A DNA stretch of 24,044 bases. Source: CBIHON01 sp966211965 (GTDB lineage Bacteria > Pseudomonadota > Gammaproteobacteria > Burkholderiales > Burkholderiaceae_D). Positions 1 through 7,393 of this stretch are shown here, piece by piece. The notes under the pieces are model-generated. The model worked only from the letters and a program-made list of their open reading frames with translations, was not told the DNA's origin and searched no databases. A program made the translations under genes and the position numbers. The stretch's first letter is position 1; each line of letters begins with the position of its first letter. Where the stretch lies: assembly GCA_966211965.1 (NCBI GenBank), contig CBIHON010000061.1, positions 1 to 24,044 of the forward strand. Reading direction: 5' to 3'.

Positions 1-142
1 CGGCGCGATTCTCGTCATCTTTTATGCAACGAATTTACGGAACAGGACACTAGATAAATGCCGCTGGCGTTGTTGCTACTCCTTGCCGTACGTTTGTACT
101 GTCTGCGTCGACGCGCCTAGTCAGCGGCCTTTATCTAAGGCC
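1..142. other. Region downstream of truA; possible trpF start at the edge
   Basis: No complete gene is visible here. A 6-bp stem hairpin (GGCCTT, loop TATCT, AAGGCC, positions 126-142) lies directly after the truA stop, but no T-run follows on the minus strand, so it is at best a weak terminator. A minus-strand ATG at 16-18 opens a frame reading MTRIAP before the window ends. The gene after truA in many beta- and gammaproteobacteria is trpF, so this could be its first codons. No convincing ribosome binding site precedes that ATG, and six residues cannot identify a protein. Confidence 0.3.
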
Positions 143-955
143 CTAAGCGAGAAACGGCAAGAGGGAATTCGCTTCCTGGGGCAAACCCCATTTCGCGTCG
201 TAGTCGATTTTGGCAAGATAAAGCCCGTCCGGCATGAAGGTCGGCGCCGCACGCTTGCGATCTTTCCCTTCCAGCAATTCCAGCATCCATTCCGGAGGCC
301 TGCTCTCCTTCCCTGTACAGATAAGCGAACCGACAATATTACGCACCATATGATGCAGAAAAGCGCTCGCCCGCAGTGTAAACACAATGAGATCGCCATG
401 CCGCTCGACACGGATATCCTGCATCGTTTTGATCGGCGACTTGGCTTGGCATTCGGAAGAACGGAAAGCGGAAAAATCGTGCTCGCCCAACAGATACCGG
501 GCTGCCGCCTGCATTTTCTCGTGATCGAGCCGACGAAATATCCAGCCGGTCTTGCCCGTTAAAAGAGGGGAACGGATTGAATGGTTGTATAGCAAATAAT
601 GATAAGTGCGGGCTCTGGCGCTGAAACGCGCATGGAACTCGTCAGAAGGATCATGCGGAACCTCGCAAGCCCACTTCACTGCGATCGATTTCGGCAAATA
701 AGCATTGGTCCCGCGCACCCAGGAAAAAGCATCGCGCTCGAGGTGAGTATCGAAATGCACCACCTGTTCAAGCGCATGCACGCCGGCATCGGTACGACCG
801 GCGCAAGTGGTCTTGATATCGCTTTGAGTGAAAGTCCCAAGGGCAGCTTCCAACGTATCCTGCACCGTGTTGCCATGAGGTTGGGTTTGCCATCCCCCCC
901 ACGGCGCACCGTCGTACTGAACACCAAGAACAATGCGCTTCAATTCGCTACTCAT
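143..955 (-). CDS. truA: tRNA pseudouridine(38-40) synthase TruA
   Basis: The 270-residue product matches TruA, which converts uridines 38, 39 and 40 of the tRNA anticodon stem-loop to pseudouridine in the cytoplasm. The N-terminus (LGVQYDGAPWGGWQ, about residues 10-23) is the usual TruA opening. The catalytic aspartate is D56 in the motif CAGRTDAGVHA (51-61). The second half carries the expected FRSSEC and FLHHMVRNIVG stretches. The length is normal for the family (about 260-280). It starts at ATG 953-955 with only a weak Shine-Dalgarno. It lies 82 bases downstream of fimV, with a terminator-like hairpin in between, which suggests readthrough or a separate promoter. The fimV-truA order is widely conserved in proteobacteria. 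Confidence 0.97.
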   Translation of the reverse strand: MSSELKRIVLGVQYDGAPWGGWQTQPHGNTVQDTLEAALGTFTQSDIKTTCAGRTDAGVHALEQVVHFDTHLERDAFSWVRGTNAYLPKSIAVKWACEVPHDPSDEFHARFSARARTYHYLLYNHSIRSPLLTGKTGWIFRRLDHEKMQAAARYLLGEHDFSAFRSSECQAKSPIKTMQDIRVERHGDLIVFTLRASAFLHHMVRNIVGSLICTGKESRPPEWMLELLEGKDRKRAAPTFMPDGLYLAKIDYDAKWGLPQEANSLLPFLA

Positions 956-966
956 ATAAACCAGGA

Positions 967-1005
967 ATCAAAAAAACAACGGGCGCAAGCAAACGCTGCG
1001 CCCGT
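967..1005 (-). terminator. Intrinsic terminator after fimV
   Basis: A perfect 9-bp inverted repeat (ACGGGCGCA at 979-987 and TGCGCCCGT at 997-1005, 9-base loop) is followed on the minus strand by TGTTTTTTTG. This is a textbook factor-independent terminator shape, 33 bases after the fimV stop and before the truA start. It implies that fimV transcripts end here at least in part. Confidence 0.8.
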
Positions 1006-1037
1006 CATGCCGGGATAGGCCCTTACAGCTGTCAAGT

Positions 1038-3977
1038 TTAACCGAGTTTCTGCAATATCGATTTCGCCTTCTCAGATTGTTCAGGCGTGCCTCCCCTGAC
1101 CACTTCATCGAGCAATTCGCGTGCACCTTCCTTGTCGCCAATTTCTTGGTAAGCCACGGCAAGATCGAGTTTGGTTGCCATTTCGGCACTATTGGAATAC
1201 TCCGGTGCCTCTTCGATCATGACATCATGACTCTCCTGAGCCGGTTTGAGTTTTTCATCCCCCGGCTCGAGTGTCAAGGCAATGTCGGACAAGTCAAACT
1301 CGAGAGCGGCTGGCGCTGCTGCCGGCACCACGGGGGACGACGGAGCCGGCGCCACAGGCATTTCCAGGGGACTCGAGAAATCAGCCTTCGGCAATGCGAA
1401 ATCCTCGACCAGAATTTCTTGCTCCACCGGTGCCTTTACTTCTGGCATGACGATCGGTGGGGCAACAACATCAATGCTTTCTGCCTGGCTCTGCGCAGGT
1501 GTTTCATTCAAGAAATCAAAATTGATTTCAGCAAAATCCGCTTTCGGCTCAGGTACTGGCGTGCGGGTCACCGTATTCGGGACCGATAACCCTCCATTCA
1601 TTCCTTCCAGATCGAAATCGAGCTCATTGACCGTGGGTTTAGGCGCAGGAGCCGGAGCCTGATGCGCAACCGGTTCAGGAGCCGCTATTGCCGGCTCCTT
1701 GGCTACAGCGGCTGTATTGTCGCTGGTATTAGTGAAGTAAGCCGAGTTCTCAACCGTATCAGCCGCCTCCAAAGATTTGTCGGATTGCGTGACAGCCAGC
1801 AAAGCGTCAAGGTCAGGTTCGTCCAGCGGCTGAGTCGGCATCACCAACGAAGGTTTTGCCGCAGGTGCTTCAGCACGCTTTCCTGCGGCATACAAAGGAT
1901 TGTTCGGATCGAGAGCCAAACCCAGGCTAGCCGCTTGTACCCAATCTTCCCCTTCCCCTTTGGTAAGACCGTACAACTCGCTCGCCAGCACCTCGAATGC
2001 ACGCAAGTCCTTGCGGTTGGAATAAATCTCCAGCAATTTCACCCGTACCGCATTACGGCCCGGCTGGGTACGCAGTGCCTCCTTCAGAATTTCTTCCGCC
2101 TGCGCGTCTCGGCCATAGGCAATATACACGTCAGCCTCGGCCACAGGGTCGACCTCATTAGTGTCGAGATTGCTGGAGGATGGCGTGAAGTTCGAGTTGA
2201 ACACGCTGTTGTTGGTATCGACACTCTGCCCGCCGGTCGAACCAAACAGGGAATTCGCCTTCAGGCTGGAATCGGTAATGATGCTGTCTTCAAAATTTTT
2301 CTTTTGTTGCTTGCGACTGGACCAGAAGCGATAGAGGCCGAATAAGCCAACGCCGGCCAGCAAAGCCCCCAGACCGAGGAACAATGGATTTTCAGCCATG
2401 TCGTCGAAGAAACTCGGTTCAGGCCGTGGCGCCGGAACCGGCTTTGGTTTCGGCACGGCAGCTACCGGCGGAACGCTGGCAGAAGCCGCTTCCGTTGCCG
2501 CCGGTTTGGGCGGTTCTACGGGCTGGGGCTCCGGAGCTTTGCTCTCGGCCGGTTTCACTTCAGCCGGTTTCACTTCGTCGGGTTTCACCTCTGCCGGCTT
2601 CACTTCAGCTGGCTTGGCCTCCGCCGGCTTGACTTCGGCTGGCTTCACCTCAGGCGGTTTGGCGGAGACGGGCGGAACACTCGCCGCCGCGACTGGCGGA
2701 ACAGGCTGTTTGCCTGCGGCTTTAGCGGCATCGGCCAGCTTTTGCTGCTCTTCCAGATTCTTGCTCTTGATTTCGAGCAGCTTGTTCAGGTCGCTGAGAT
2801 TCTTTTCCAGTTCCTTGACGCGCGAATTCGCTTCGGCCAGCGCCTTGTCCTTGGCAATTTTCTCTTCCGTTCCCGGTGCAATTGTGGAACTCTTATCCTT
2901 GGCGGCTTGCGTACCCGATTTGGATAATTTCAGCTTGTCCTTCGCTTCACTGGCTGGGGTGGTTGGTTCCTCGACCTTTGCGGTGATCTTACCGGTCGCG
3001 CTTTGCTTGCTTTCAGTCGTTTTCTTGGGCGCCGCAGTTGCCACCTGGTCCGCGAGCTTGTTGCGATAACCATTGAAATCGGCCGACTGCGCAAGGACAA
3101 TTCCATGCGCTTCCGTAGCGCTGACACTGCTTGCGGTGCTTGAATCCGGTACCGCCAGAATCTGGCCGGCACGCAATCGGTTCATGTTGTTGCCGAGGAA
3201 GGCATCCGGATTGGCGCGATATAGCGAGACCAGCATTTGGTCAAGAGAAACGCCTTCCGGTTTAACCTGGGCTGCGATCTTAGACAACGAGTCACCCGGC
3301 TTGACGCGGTATTCCGACGAAGGAGCATTAACGGCCGGCGTGGACGGCTGACTTGCAGCCGGCGCTGGTTTTGCGGGCTTGTCTACTGGTTTTCTAGGTA
3401 TCTTGTCTATGGAAATCGGCTTTTCTTCCTGCGCACGCGGCGCCGACTCGGAGGATGGCGCAGCCTCGGGTAAACGGCGAGCCAAGGGTGCCGGCGGCAG
3501 AATAATCGGTGCGGCGACTTGCGGTGACTGCGAAGAACGCAAATCGGCAGGATCGAGCAGGAAAGTGTATTCGCGTACCAGACGGTTACCGGCACCACCT
3601 AGCTCCAGCAGCATATCAACGAAGGGTTCGTTGATCGGCTGAGAAGAAGTGATACGGATGAATTGGCGCCCAGCCCGTTGCTCGACCGCAAATCGCAATG
3701 AAAAAAGGGTGGGGTTGAATTCGATGTTTGCCTGTCGGAAGGCCTCCGGCGATGCAAGCTTCGGAACCAGTGTGCCGATGTCGTCTTTCGACACGGCGGT
3801 CAATTCGATTTCCGCATGCAAAGGCTGCCCTAATGAGGACAGGACGGTCAGTTTACCCAGGCCCGCAGCATTTGCATTCGAAAACAGCATTGCCGAGACA
3901 ACAGCAGCACTAAGCGTCTTCAAATTAAATGAAATAAATTTTGGGCAAGTGTTCAAATGCATTTTTTTGGGTGACAT
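1038..3977 (-). CDS. fimV: FimV-like LysM and TPR inner-membrane protein
   Basis: Large FimV/HubP-type protein of 979 residues from the chosen ATG at 3977. In relatives, FimV organises the cell pole and type IV pilus or type II secretion assembly and binds peptidoglycan. Domains in order: signal peptide (about 1-37, ending SNANA-A); conserved FimV N-terminal region (GLGKLTVLSSLGQPLHAEIEL); periplasmic LysM-like domain (about 221-276, YRVKPGDSLSKIAAQV); a lysine-rich coiled-coil stretch; a pentapeptide KPAEV repeat tract (about 440-476); one transmembrane helix (about 528-550, LFLGLGALLAGVGLFGLYRFW); then a long acidic cytoplasmic part with TPR-like sequence and the conserved C-terminal FimV motif (LDLAVAYQEIGDKEGARELLDEVV). 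The frame is open to a TTG at 4028 and there is also an ATG at 3962; none has a strong Shine-Dalgarno, so the exact start is uncertain. The gene lies between asd and truA, the usual neighbourhood. Confidence 0.93.
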   Translation of the reverse strand: MSPKKMHLNTCPKFISFNLKTLSAAVVSAMLFSNANAAGLGKLTVLSSLGQPLHAEIELTAVSKDDIGTLVPKLASPEAFRQANIEFNPTLFSLRFAVEQRAGRQFIRITSSQPINEPFVDMLLELGGAGNRLVREYTFLLDPADLRSSQSPQVAAPIILPPAPLARRLPEAAPSSESAPRAQEEKPISIDKIPRKPVDKPAKPAPAASQPSTPAVNAPSSEYRVKPGDSLSKIAAQVKPEGVSLDQMLVSLYRANPDAFLGNNMNRLRAGQILAVPDSSTASSVSATEAHGIVLAQSADFNGYRNKLADQVATAAPKKTTESKQSATGKITAKVEEPTTPASEAKDKLKLSKSGTQAAKDKSSTIAPGTEEKIAKDKALAEANSRVKELEKNLSDLNKLLEIKSKNLEEQQKLADAAKAAGKQPVPPVAAASVPPVSAKPPEVKPAEVKPAEAKPAEVKPAEVKPDEVKPAEVKPAESKAPEPQPVEPPKPAATEAASASVPPVAAVPKPKPVPAPRPEPSFFDDMAENPLFLGLGALLAGVGLFGLYRFWSSRKQQKKNFEDSIITDSSLKANSLFGSTGGQSVDTNNSVFNSNFTPSSSNLDTNEVDPVAEADVYIAYGRDAQAEEILKEALRTQPGRNAVRVKLLEIYSNRKDLRAFEVLASELYGLTKGEGEDWVQAASLGLALDPNNPLYAAGKRAEAPAAKPSLVMPTQPLDEPDLDALLAVTQSDKSLEAADTVENSAYFTNTSDNTAAVAKEPAIAAPEPVAHQAPAPAPKPTVNELDFDLEGMNGGLSVPNTVTRTPVPEPKADFAEINFDFLNETPAQSQAESIDVVAPPIVMPEVKAPVEQEILVEDFALPKADFSSPLEMPVAPAPSSPVVPAAAPAALEFDLSDIALTLEPGDEKLKPAQESHDVMIEEAPEYSNSAEMATKLDLAVAYQEIGDKEGARELLDEVVRGGTPEQSEKAKSILQKLG
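2551..2660 (-). repeat. 15-base tandem repeat within fimV (KPAEV units)
   Basis: About seven imperfect 15-base units encode tandem pentapeptides of the type KPAEV, with variants KPAEA and KPDEV, just before the membrane helix of FimV. Codon variation between units (for example ttcacttcagccggt against ttcacctctgccggc) shows the tract is not freshly expanded. Proline- and glutamate-rich linkers are common in FimV. Unit number may vary between strains. Confidence 0.85.
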
Positions 3978-4029
3978 AGAGGGGCATTCCGTTGAGGTGC
4001 GTTGCTCGAAACACAAACATCGCGTCAAT

Positions 4030-4069
4030 TTATCATCATTATTCTCAGGAACTTTTACCTTATCATCAT
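4030..4069. repeat. 10-bp direct repeats upstream of fimV
   Basis: TTATCATCAT occurs at 4030-4039 and again at 4060-4069, exactly 30 bases apart, or about three helical turns. The pair sits in the fimV 5-prime region downstream of the asd terminator. It could be an operator with two sites on one face of the helix, or chance in an AT-rich leader. No known regulator motif was recognised. Confidence 0.4.
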
Positions 4070-4108
4070 GGACTTAGGCACGCAAGCGCAACCATCTTGC
4101 GAACATGT

Positions 4109-4153
4109 GTAAAACCCGCCAATAACTCCCGATACGGGAATACATGGCGGGTT
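4109..4153 (-). terminator. Probable asd terminator (two-part stem)
   Basis: An outer 9-bp stem (AACCCGCCA 4113-4121 with TGGCGGGTT 4145-4153) encloses an inner 5-bp stem (TCCCG 4127-4131, loop ATA, CGGGA 4135-4139) across a symmetric internal loop. On the minus strand the outer arm runs into TTTT. It is 46 bases past the asd stop. The short T-run makes it a moderate rather than strong candidate. Confidence 0.6.
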
Positions 4154-4199
4154 CGTGTTGCAAATTGACAACATTGCAACTGCTGTCAATTATGAGAGC

Positions 4200-5336
4200 C
4201 TAGTTTTCGAGCACGATCCTGAGCATACGGCGCAAAGGCTCGGCAGCGCCCCACAGCAACTGGTCACCAACCGTAAAAGCGGACAAATAATCGCCACCCA
4301 TCTGCATCTTGCGCAAGCGTCCGACCGGAATGGCCATGCCACCCGTAACCGCTGCGGGCGTCAGGTCCTTCATTGACGCTTCACGGCTGTTGGGCACGAC
4401 TTTGACCCACTGGTTGTTGCTGGCGATGATGTCATTGATCTCATCTAACGGCACATCTTTCTTCAACTTGATGGTCAAAGCTTGCGAATGGCAACGCATC
4501 GCACCGACCCGCACGCACAAGCCGTCGACCGCAATGGCGGCTTTCGCGCCGCTGCCGAAGGCTTCGCCACGGCCCAGGATCTTGTTGGTTTCAGCGCCAG
4601 CCTTCCACTCTTCCTTGGAGATGCCGTTGCCGAGATCCTTGTCGATCCAGGGAATCAGATTGCCGCCCAGCGGTACGCCGAACTGTTTGGTTTCATCGAC
4701 GGACAGGGCATGTTGCTTGGCCAGCACCTTCCGATCGATTTCGAGGATGGCAGAATGCGGATCGTCCAGCAGAGCCTTGACTTCGGCATTGATCGAACCG
4801 AACTGGGTCAGGAGTTCGCGCATATGCTGCGCACCGCCGCCGGATGCCGCCTGGTAGGTCATCGACGTCATCCACTCCACCAGATCATGCTGGAACAAGC
4901 CGCCGAGACCCATCAGCATGCACGACACGGTGCAATTGCCGCCGATATAGTTCTTCACGCCGCGGCCCAAGGCCGATTTGATGACGTTCAGGTTGACCGG
5001 GTCGAGGACGATGATGGCATCATCGTTCATGCGCAAAGTCGACGCCGCATCGATCCAGTAGCCGTTCCAACCGGCACCCCTCAACTTTGGGAAAATCTCG
5101 GTCGTATAGTCACCGCCCTGGCAGGTGATAATGATGTCGCATTTTTTCAGCGCATCAATATCATTGGCGTCTTTCAGAGTGGTTTCATTCTTTGCAATCG
5201 ACGGCGCTTTACCGCCTGCATTCGATGTCGAAAAGAATACCGGCTCAATATGGGCGAAATCGCCCTCTTCTTGCATGCGCTGCATCAAGACCGAGCCTAC
5301 CATTCCACGCCAACCTACCAGACCAACTAATTTCAC
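4200..5336 (-). CDS. asd: Aspartate-semialdehyde dehydrogenase
   Basis: The 378-residue product is a Gram-negative-type Asd. It reduces aspartyl phosphate to aspartate semialdehyde with NADPH, the branch point towards lysine/diaminopimelate, threonine and methionine. The nucleotide-binding N-terminus VGLVGWRGMVGSVLMQRM matches the E. coli type closely. The catalytic cysteine is C135 in GGNCTVSCML, and Q162 (YQAASGGGA), R276 and H283 (VRVGAMRCHS) fit the substrate-binding and acid/base roles known for the family. The start is GTG (5334-5336), supported by a good Shine-Dalgarno (AGGGGA) seven bases upstream. It follows leuB by 38 bases and is probably cotranscribed with the leu genes, as in Pseudomonas and other Burkholderiales. 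Confidence 0.97.
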   Translation of the reverse strand: MKLVGLVGWRGMVGSVLMQRMQEEGDFAHIEPVFFSTSNAGGKAPSIAKNETTLKDANDIDALKKCDIIITCQGGDYTTEIFPKLRGAGWNGYWIDAASTLRMNDDAIIVLDPVNLNVIKSALGRGVKNYIGGNCTVSCMLMGLGGLFQHDLVEWMTSMTYQAASGGGAQHMRELLTQFGSINAEVKALLDDPHSAILEIDRKVLAKQHALSVDETKQFGVPLGGNLIPWIDKDLGNGISKEEWKAGAETNKILGRGEAFGSGAKAAIAVDGLCVRVGAMRCHSQALTIKLKKDVPLDEINDIIASNNQWVKVVPNSREASMKDLTPAAVTGGMAIPVGRLRKMQMGGDYLSAFTVGDQLLWGAAEPLRRMLRIVLEN

Positions 5337-5374
5337 GATTTTCCCCTCATGTGCACATCAATAAACCTGCGAGA

Positions 5375-6445
5375 CTAAGCAAGCGCCTTTACTACAGCGT
5401 CGCCCATTTCCTTCGTTCCCACCTTGGTGGTTCCGGTTTCATAAATATCGGCGGTACGCAAACCTTGGGCCAATACTTTCTTGACTGCGGCTTCCACCCG
5501 ATCAGCTTGCTCAGCTTTGTTCAGGGTGAAACGCAGCATCATTGCTGCCGACAGAATGGTGGCCAACGGATTGGCAATGCCTTTGCCTGCGATATCCGGC
5601 GCCGAACCGTGCGACGGCTCATACAAGCCTTTGTTATTGGCATCAAGCGAAGCCGAGGGCAACATACCAATCGAGCCGGTCAACATGGCTGCAGCGTCGG
5701 ACAGGATATCGCCGAACATGTTGCCGGTCACCATCACATCGAATTTTTTCGGTGCCCGCACCAGTTGCATGGCGGCATTATCGACGTACATATGGTCAAG
5801 TTCGACGTCCGGGTATTCCTTGTGAACGTCGGTGACGATGTCTTTCCAGAATTGGAAGGTTTCCAGGACGTTGGCTTTATCGACACTGGTCAAACGCTTA
5901 TTGCGTTTTTGTGCCGCTTGGAAGCCGACGTGTGCAATGCGGCGGATTTCAGTTTCGGCGTAACGCATGGTGTCGAAACCCTCGCGCTCACCTTTGAACG
6001 GTCCGTCCGGGCAAACGCGAACGCCGCGCGGCTGGCCGAAATATATATCGCCGGTCAATTCGCGCACGATCAGGATATCCAGTCCGGACACCACCTCCGG
6101 CTTGAGGGTGGAGGCGCCCGCCAACTCGGGATATAGGATCGCCGGACGCAGGTTGGCGAAAAGGTTCAGGTTCTTGCGCAAACCAAGAATGGCTTGCTCA
6201 GGGCGCAATGCGCGCTCCAGCGTATCGTATTTCCAATCGCCGACCGCACCGAACAACACCGCATCGGCTTCCTTGGCCAGCTTGAGCGTGCCTTCCGGCA
6301 GCGGATGACCGTGCGCGGCATAGCCTGCGCCGCCGACTGGAGCAGTTTCCATTTCAAAATTTTCGCCGAGCGTATTCAATACTCTCACGGCTTGCTCGAT
6401 GATTTCGGGACCGATGCCGTCGCCCGGTAAAATTGCAATTTTCAA
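5375..6445 (-). CDS. leuB: 3-isopropylmalate dehydrogenase
   Basis: The 356-residue LeuB carries out the NAD-dependent oxidative decarboxylation of 3-isopropylmalate to 2-ketoisocaproate in leucine synthesis. Visible motifs: MKIAILPGDGIGPEI at the N-terminus, substrate residues around R90, R100 and R128 (RELTGDIYFGQPR), K190, metal ligands D222, D246 and D250, and the NAD-binding loop HGSAPDIAGKGIANP (279-293). The length is normal. The start is TTG at 6443-6445, not ATG. It is fixed by the conserved N-terminus and by a GAGG Shine-Dalgarno five bases upstream. The gene lies 105 bases after leuD and 38 before asd, within the leu operon. Confidence 0.98.
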   Translation of the reverse strand: MKIAILPGDGIGPEIIEQAVRVLNTLGENFEMETAPVGGAGYAAHGHPLPEGTLKLAKEADAVLFGAVGDWKYDTLERALRPEQAILGLRKNLNLFANLRPAILYPELAGASTLKPEVVSGLDILIVRELTGDIYFGQPRGVRVCPDGPFKGEREGFDTMRYAETEIRRIAHVGFQAAQKRNKRLTSVDKANVLETFQFWKDIVTDVHKEYPDVELDHMYVDNAAMQLVRAPKKFDVMVTGNMFGDILSDAAAMLTGSIGMLPSASLDANNKGLYEPSHGSAPDIAGKGIANPLATILSAAMMLRFTLNKAEQADRVEAAVKKVLAQGLRTADIYETGTTKVGTKEMGDAVVKALA

Positions 6446-6455
6446 ATTGACCTCA
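6443..6455 (-). promoter_or_regulatory. leuB ribosome binding site with TTG start
   Basis: On the minus strand the sequence reads GTGAGGTCAAT followed by TTG. The spacing is optimal and the next codons encode the invariant LeuB start KIAILPGDG, so TTG is the likely initiator. TTG normally lowers translation, which could tune LeuB relative to LeuC and LeuD. Confidence 0.75.
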
Positions 6456-6550
6456 CAAAAAATTTCTGCTCGCCGCGCAAGGCGGATGAGCGAAGCGTTT
6501 TCCGCAATATTGTGCGGCAGCGGACGAGGCGCCCCGCATCCACCGCCGCG

Positions 6551-7198
6551 TTAAATGGTGTTGGCCAGCCAGGGCTGTGAGGCGATATGGCGCTCTTCGA
6601 AAGCGCGGATTTTATCGGCCTGCTGCAGCGTCAGGCCGATATCGTCCAAACCGTTGAGCATGCAAAACTTGCGGAAAGCATCGATCTCGAACGGATAGGT
6701 CACACTACCGTTTGTGGTGCCAACCACTTGCTTTTCCAGGTCGATCGCCAGCCGGAACCCCGGGAAAGCCTTGACCTCATTGAACAGATCATCGACCTGC
6801 GCATCGCTCAGCACGATGGGCAGCAAGCCATTCTTGAAACAATTGTTAAAGAAAATATCGGCAAAGGACGGCGCAATAACAGCACGGAAACCATACTGCT
6901 CCAGTGCCCAAGGCGCATGCTCGCGCGACGAGCCGCAACCGAAATTCTTGCGTGTCAACAGGATCGAGGCGCCTTGATAGCGCGGCTGATTCAACACGAA
7001 ATCCGGATTGAGCGGACGCTTGGAATTGTCCATGCCCGGCTCGCCATGGTCCAGATAACGCCATTCGTCGAACAAATTGGGGCCAAAGCCCGTCCGTTTG
7101 ATCGACTTCAGGAACTGCTTGGGTATGATGGCGTCGGTATCGACGTTGGCGCGATCGAGCGGAGCAACCAGCCCGGTGTGTATCGTAAATTTATCCAT
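6551..7198 (-). CDS. leuD: 3-isopropylmalate dehydratase small subunit
   Basis: The 215-residue LeuD is the small (swivel-domain) subunit of isopropylmalate isomerase; with LeuC it converts 2-isopropylmalate to 3-isopropylmalate. Diagnostic stretches are NVDTDAIIPKQFL (18-30) and the substrate-recognition loop GCGSSREHAPWAL (87-99). The length matches bacterial LeuD (about 200-215). It starts at ATG 7196-7198. It is 56 bases downstream of the small lipoprotein gene that separates it from leuC, so the two subunits are not directly adjacent. The genes are probably cotranscribed. Confidence 0.98.
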   Translation of the reverse strand: MDKFTIHTGLVAPLDRANVDTDAIIPKQFLKSIKRTGFGPNLFDEWRYLDHGEPGMDNSKRPLNPDFVLNQPRYQGASILLTRKNFGCGSSREHAPWALEQYGFRAVIAPSFADIFFNNCFKNGLLPIVLSDAQVDDLFNEVKAFPGFRLAIDLEKQVVGTTNGSVTYPFEIDAFRKFCMLNGLDDIGLTLQQADKIRAFEERHIASQPWLANTI

Positions 7199-7254
7199 TT
7201 GAGTATCTCGGTAGCTAAGACAGGAAACCGCACCGGCTCCCGCTATTGTTCCTG

Positions 7255-7377
7255 CTATTTCCTGGCGGCGTTCTCAACGGCTTCACCGGCTTTTTTCACA
7301 TCCTTGCCTATACCTTGAACGGTATTGCATCCAGCCAGGGCAAAGGCGAGAAACATCAGCAGCGAAAATTTTTTCAT
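7255..7377 (-). CDS. Entericidin-like small lipoprotein
   Basis: This 40-residue protein starts MKKFSLLMFLAFALAGC, a lipoprotein signal peptide with lipobox LAGC and lipidated Cys17. The mature part NTVQGIGKDVKKAGEAVENA closely resembles the entericidin EcnA/EcnB family. In E. coli that family is an antidote/toxin lipoprotein pair expressed in stationary phase. Only one member is present here. A very strong Shine-Dalgarno (GGGAGGGG, 7380-7387) sits two bases before ATG 7375-7377, far better than those of its neighbours, so this start is preferred over longer upstream extensions of the frame. The gene lies 16 bases after leuC and 56 before leuD, a placement I associate with Burkholderiales leu operons. 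Function is inferred from family only. Confidence 0.88.
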   Translation of the reverse strand: MKKFSLLMFLAFALAGCNTVQGIGKDVKKAGEAVENAARK

Positions 7378-7393
7378 TTCCCCTCCCGAAAAA

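Noticed and set aside
1..18. Possible trpF start on the minus strand (MTRIAP)
   Set aside because: The position fits truA-trpF synteny, but six residues and no Shine-Dalgarno are insufficient to call a gene.
3978..4028. TTG-initiated 17-residue extension of FimV
   Set aside because: The added residues are not signal-peptide-like and would bury the hydrophobic signal. A start at 3977 or 3962 gives a normal signal peptide.
6502..6517. Small palindrome CCGCA-ATATTG-TGCGG between leuD and leuB
   Set aside because: A five-bp stem without a T-run inside an operon spacer is within chance expectation.
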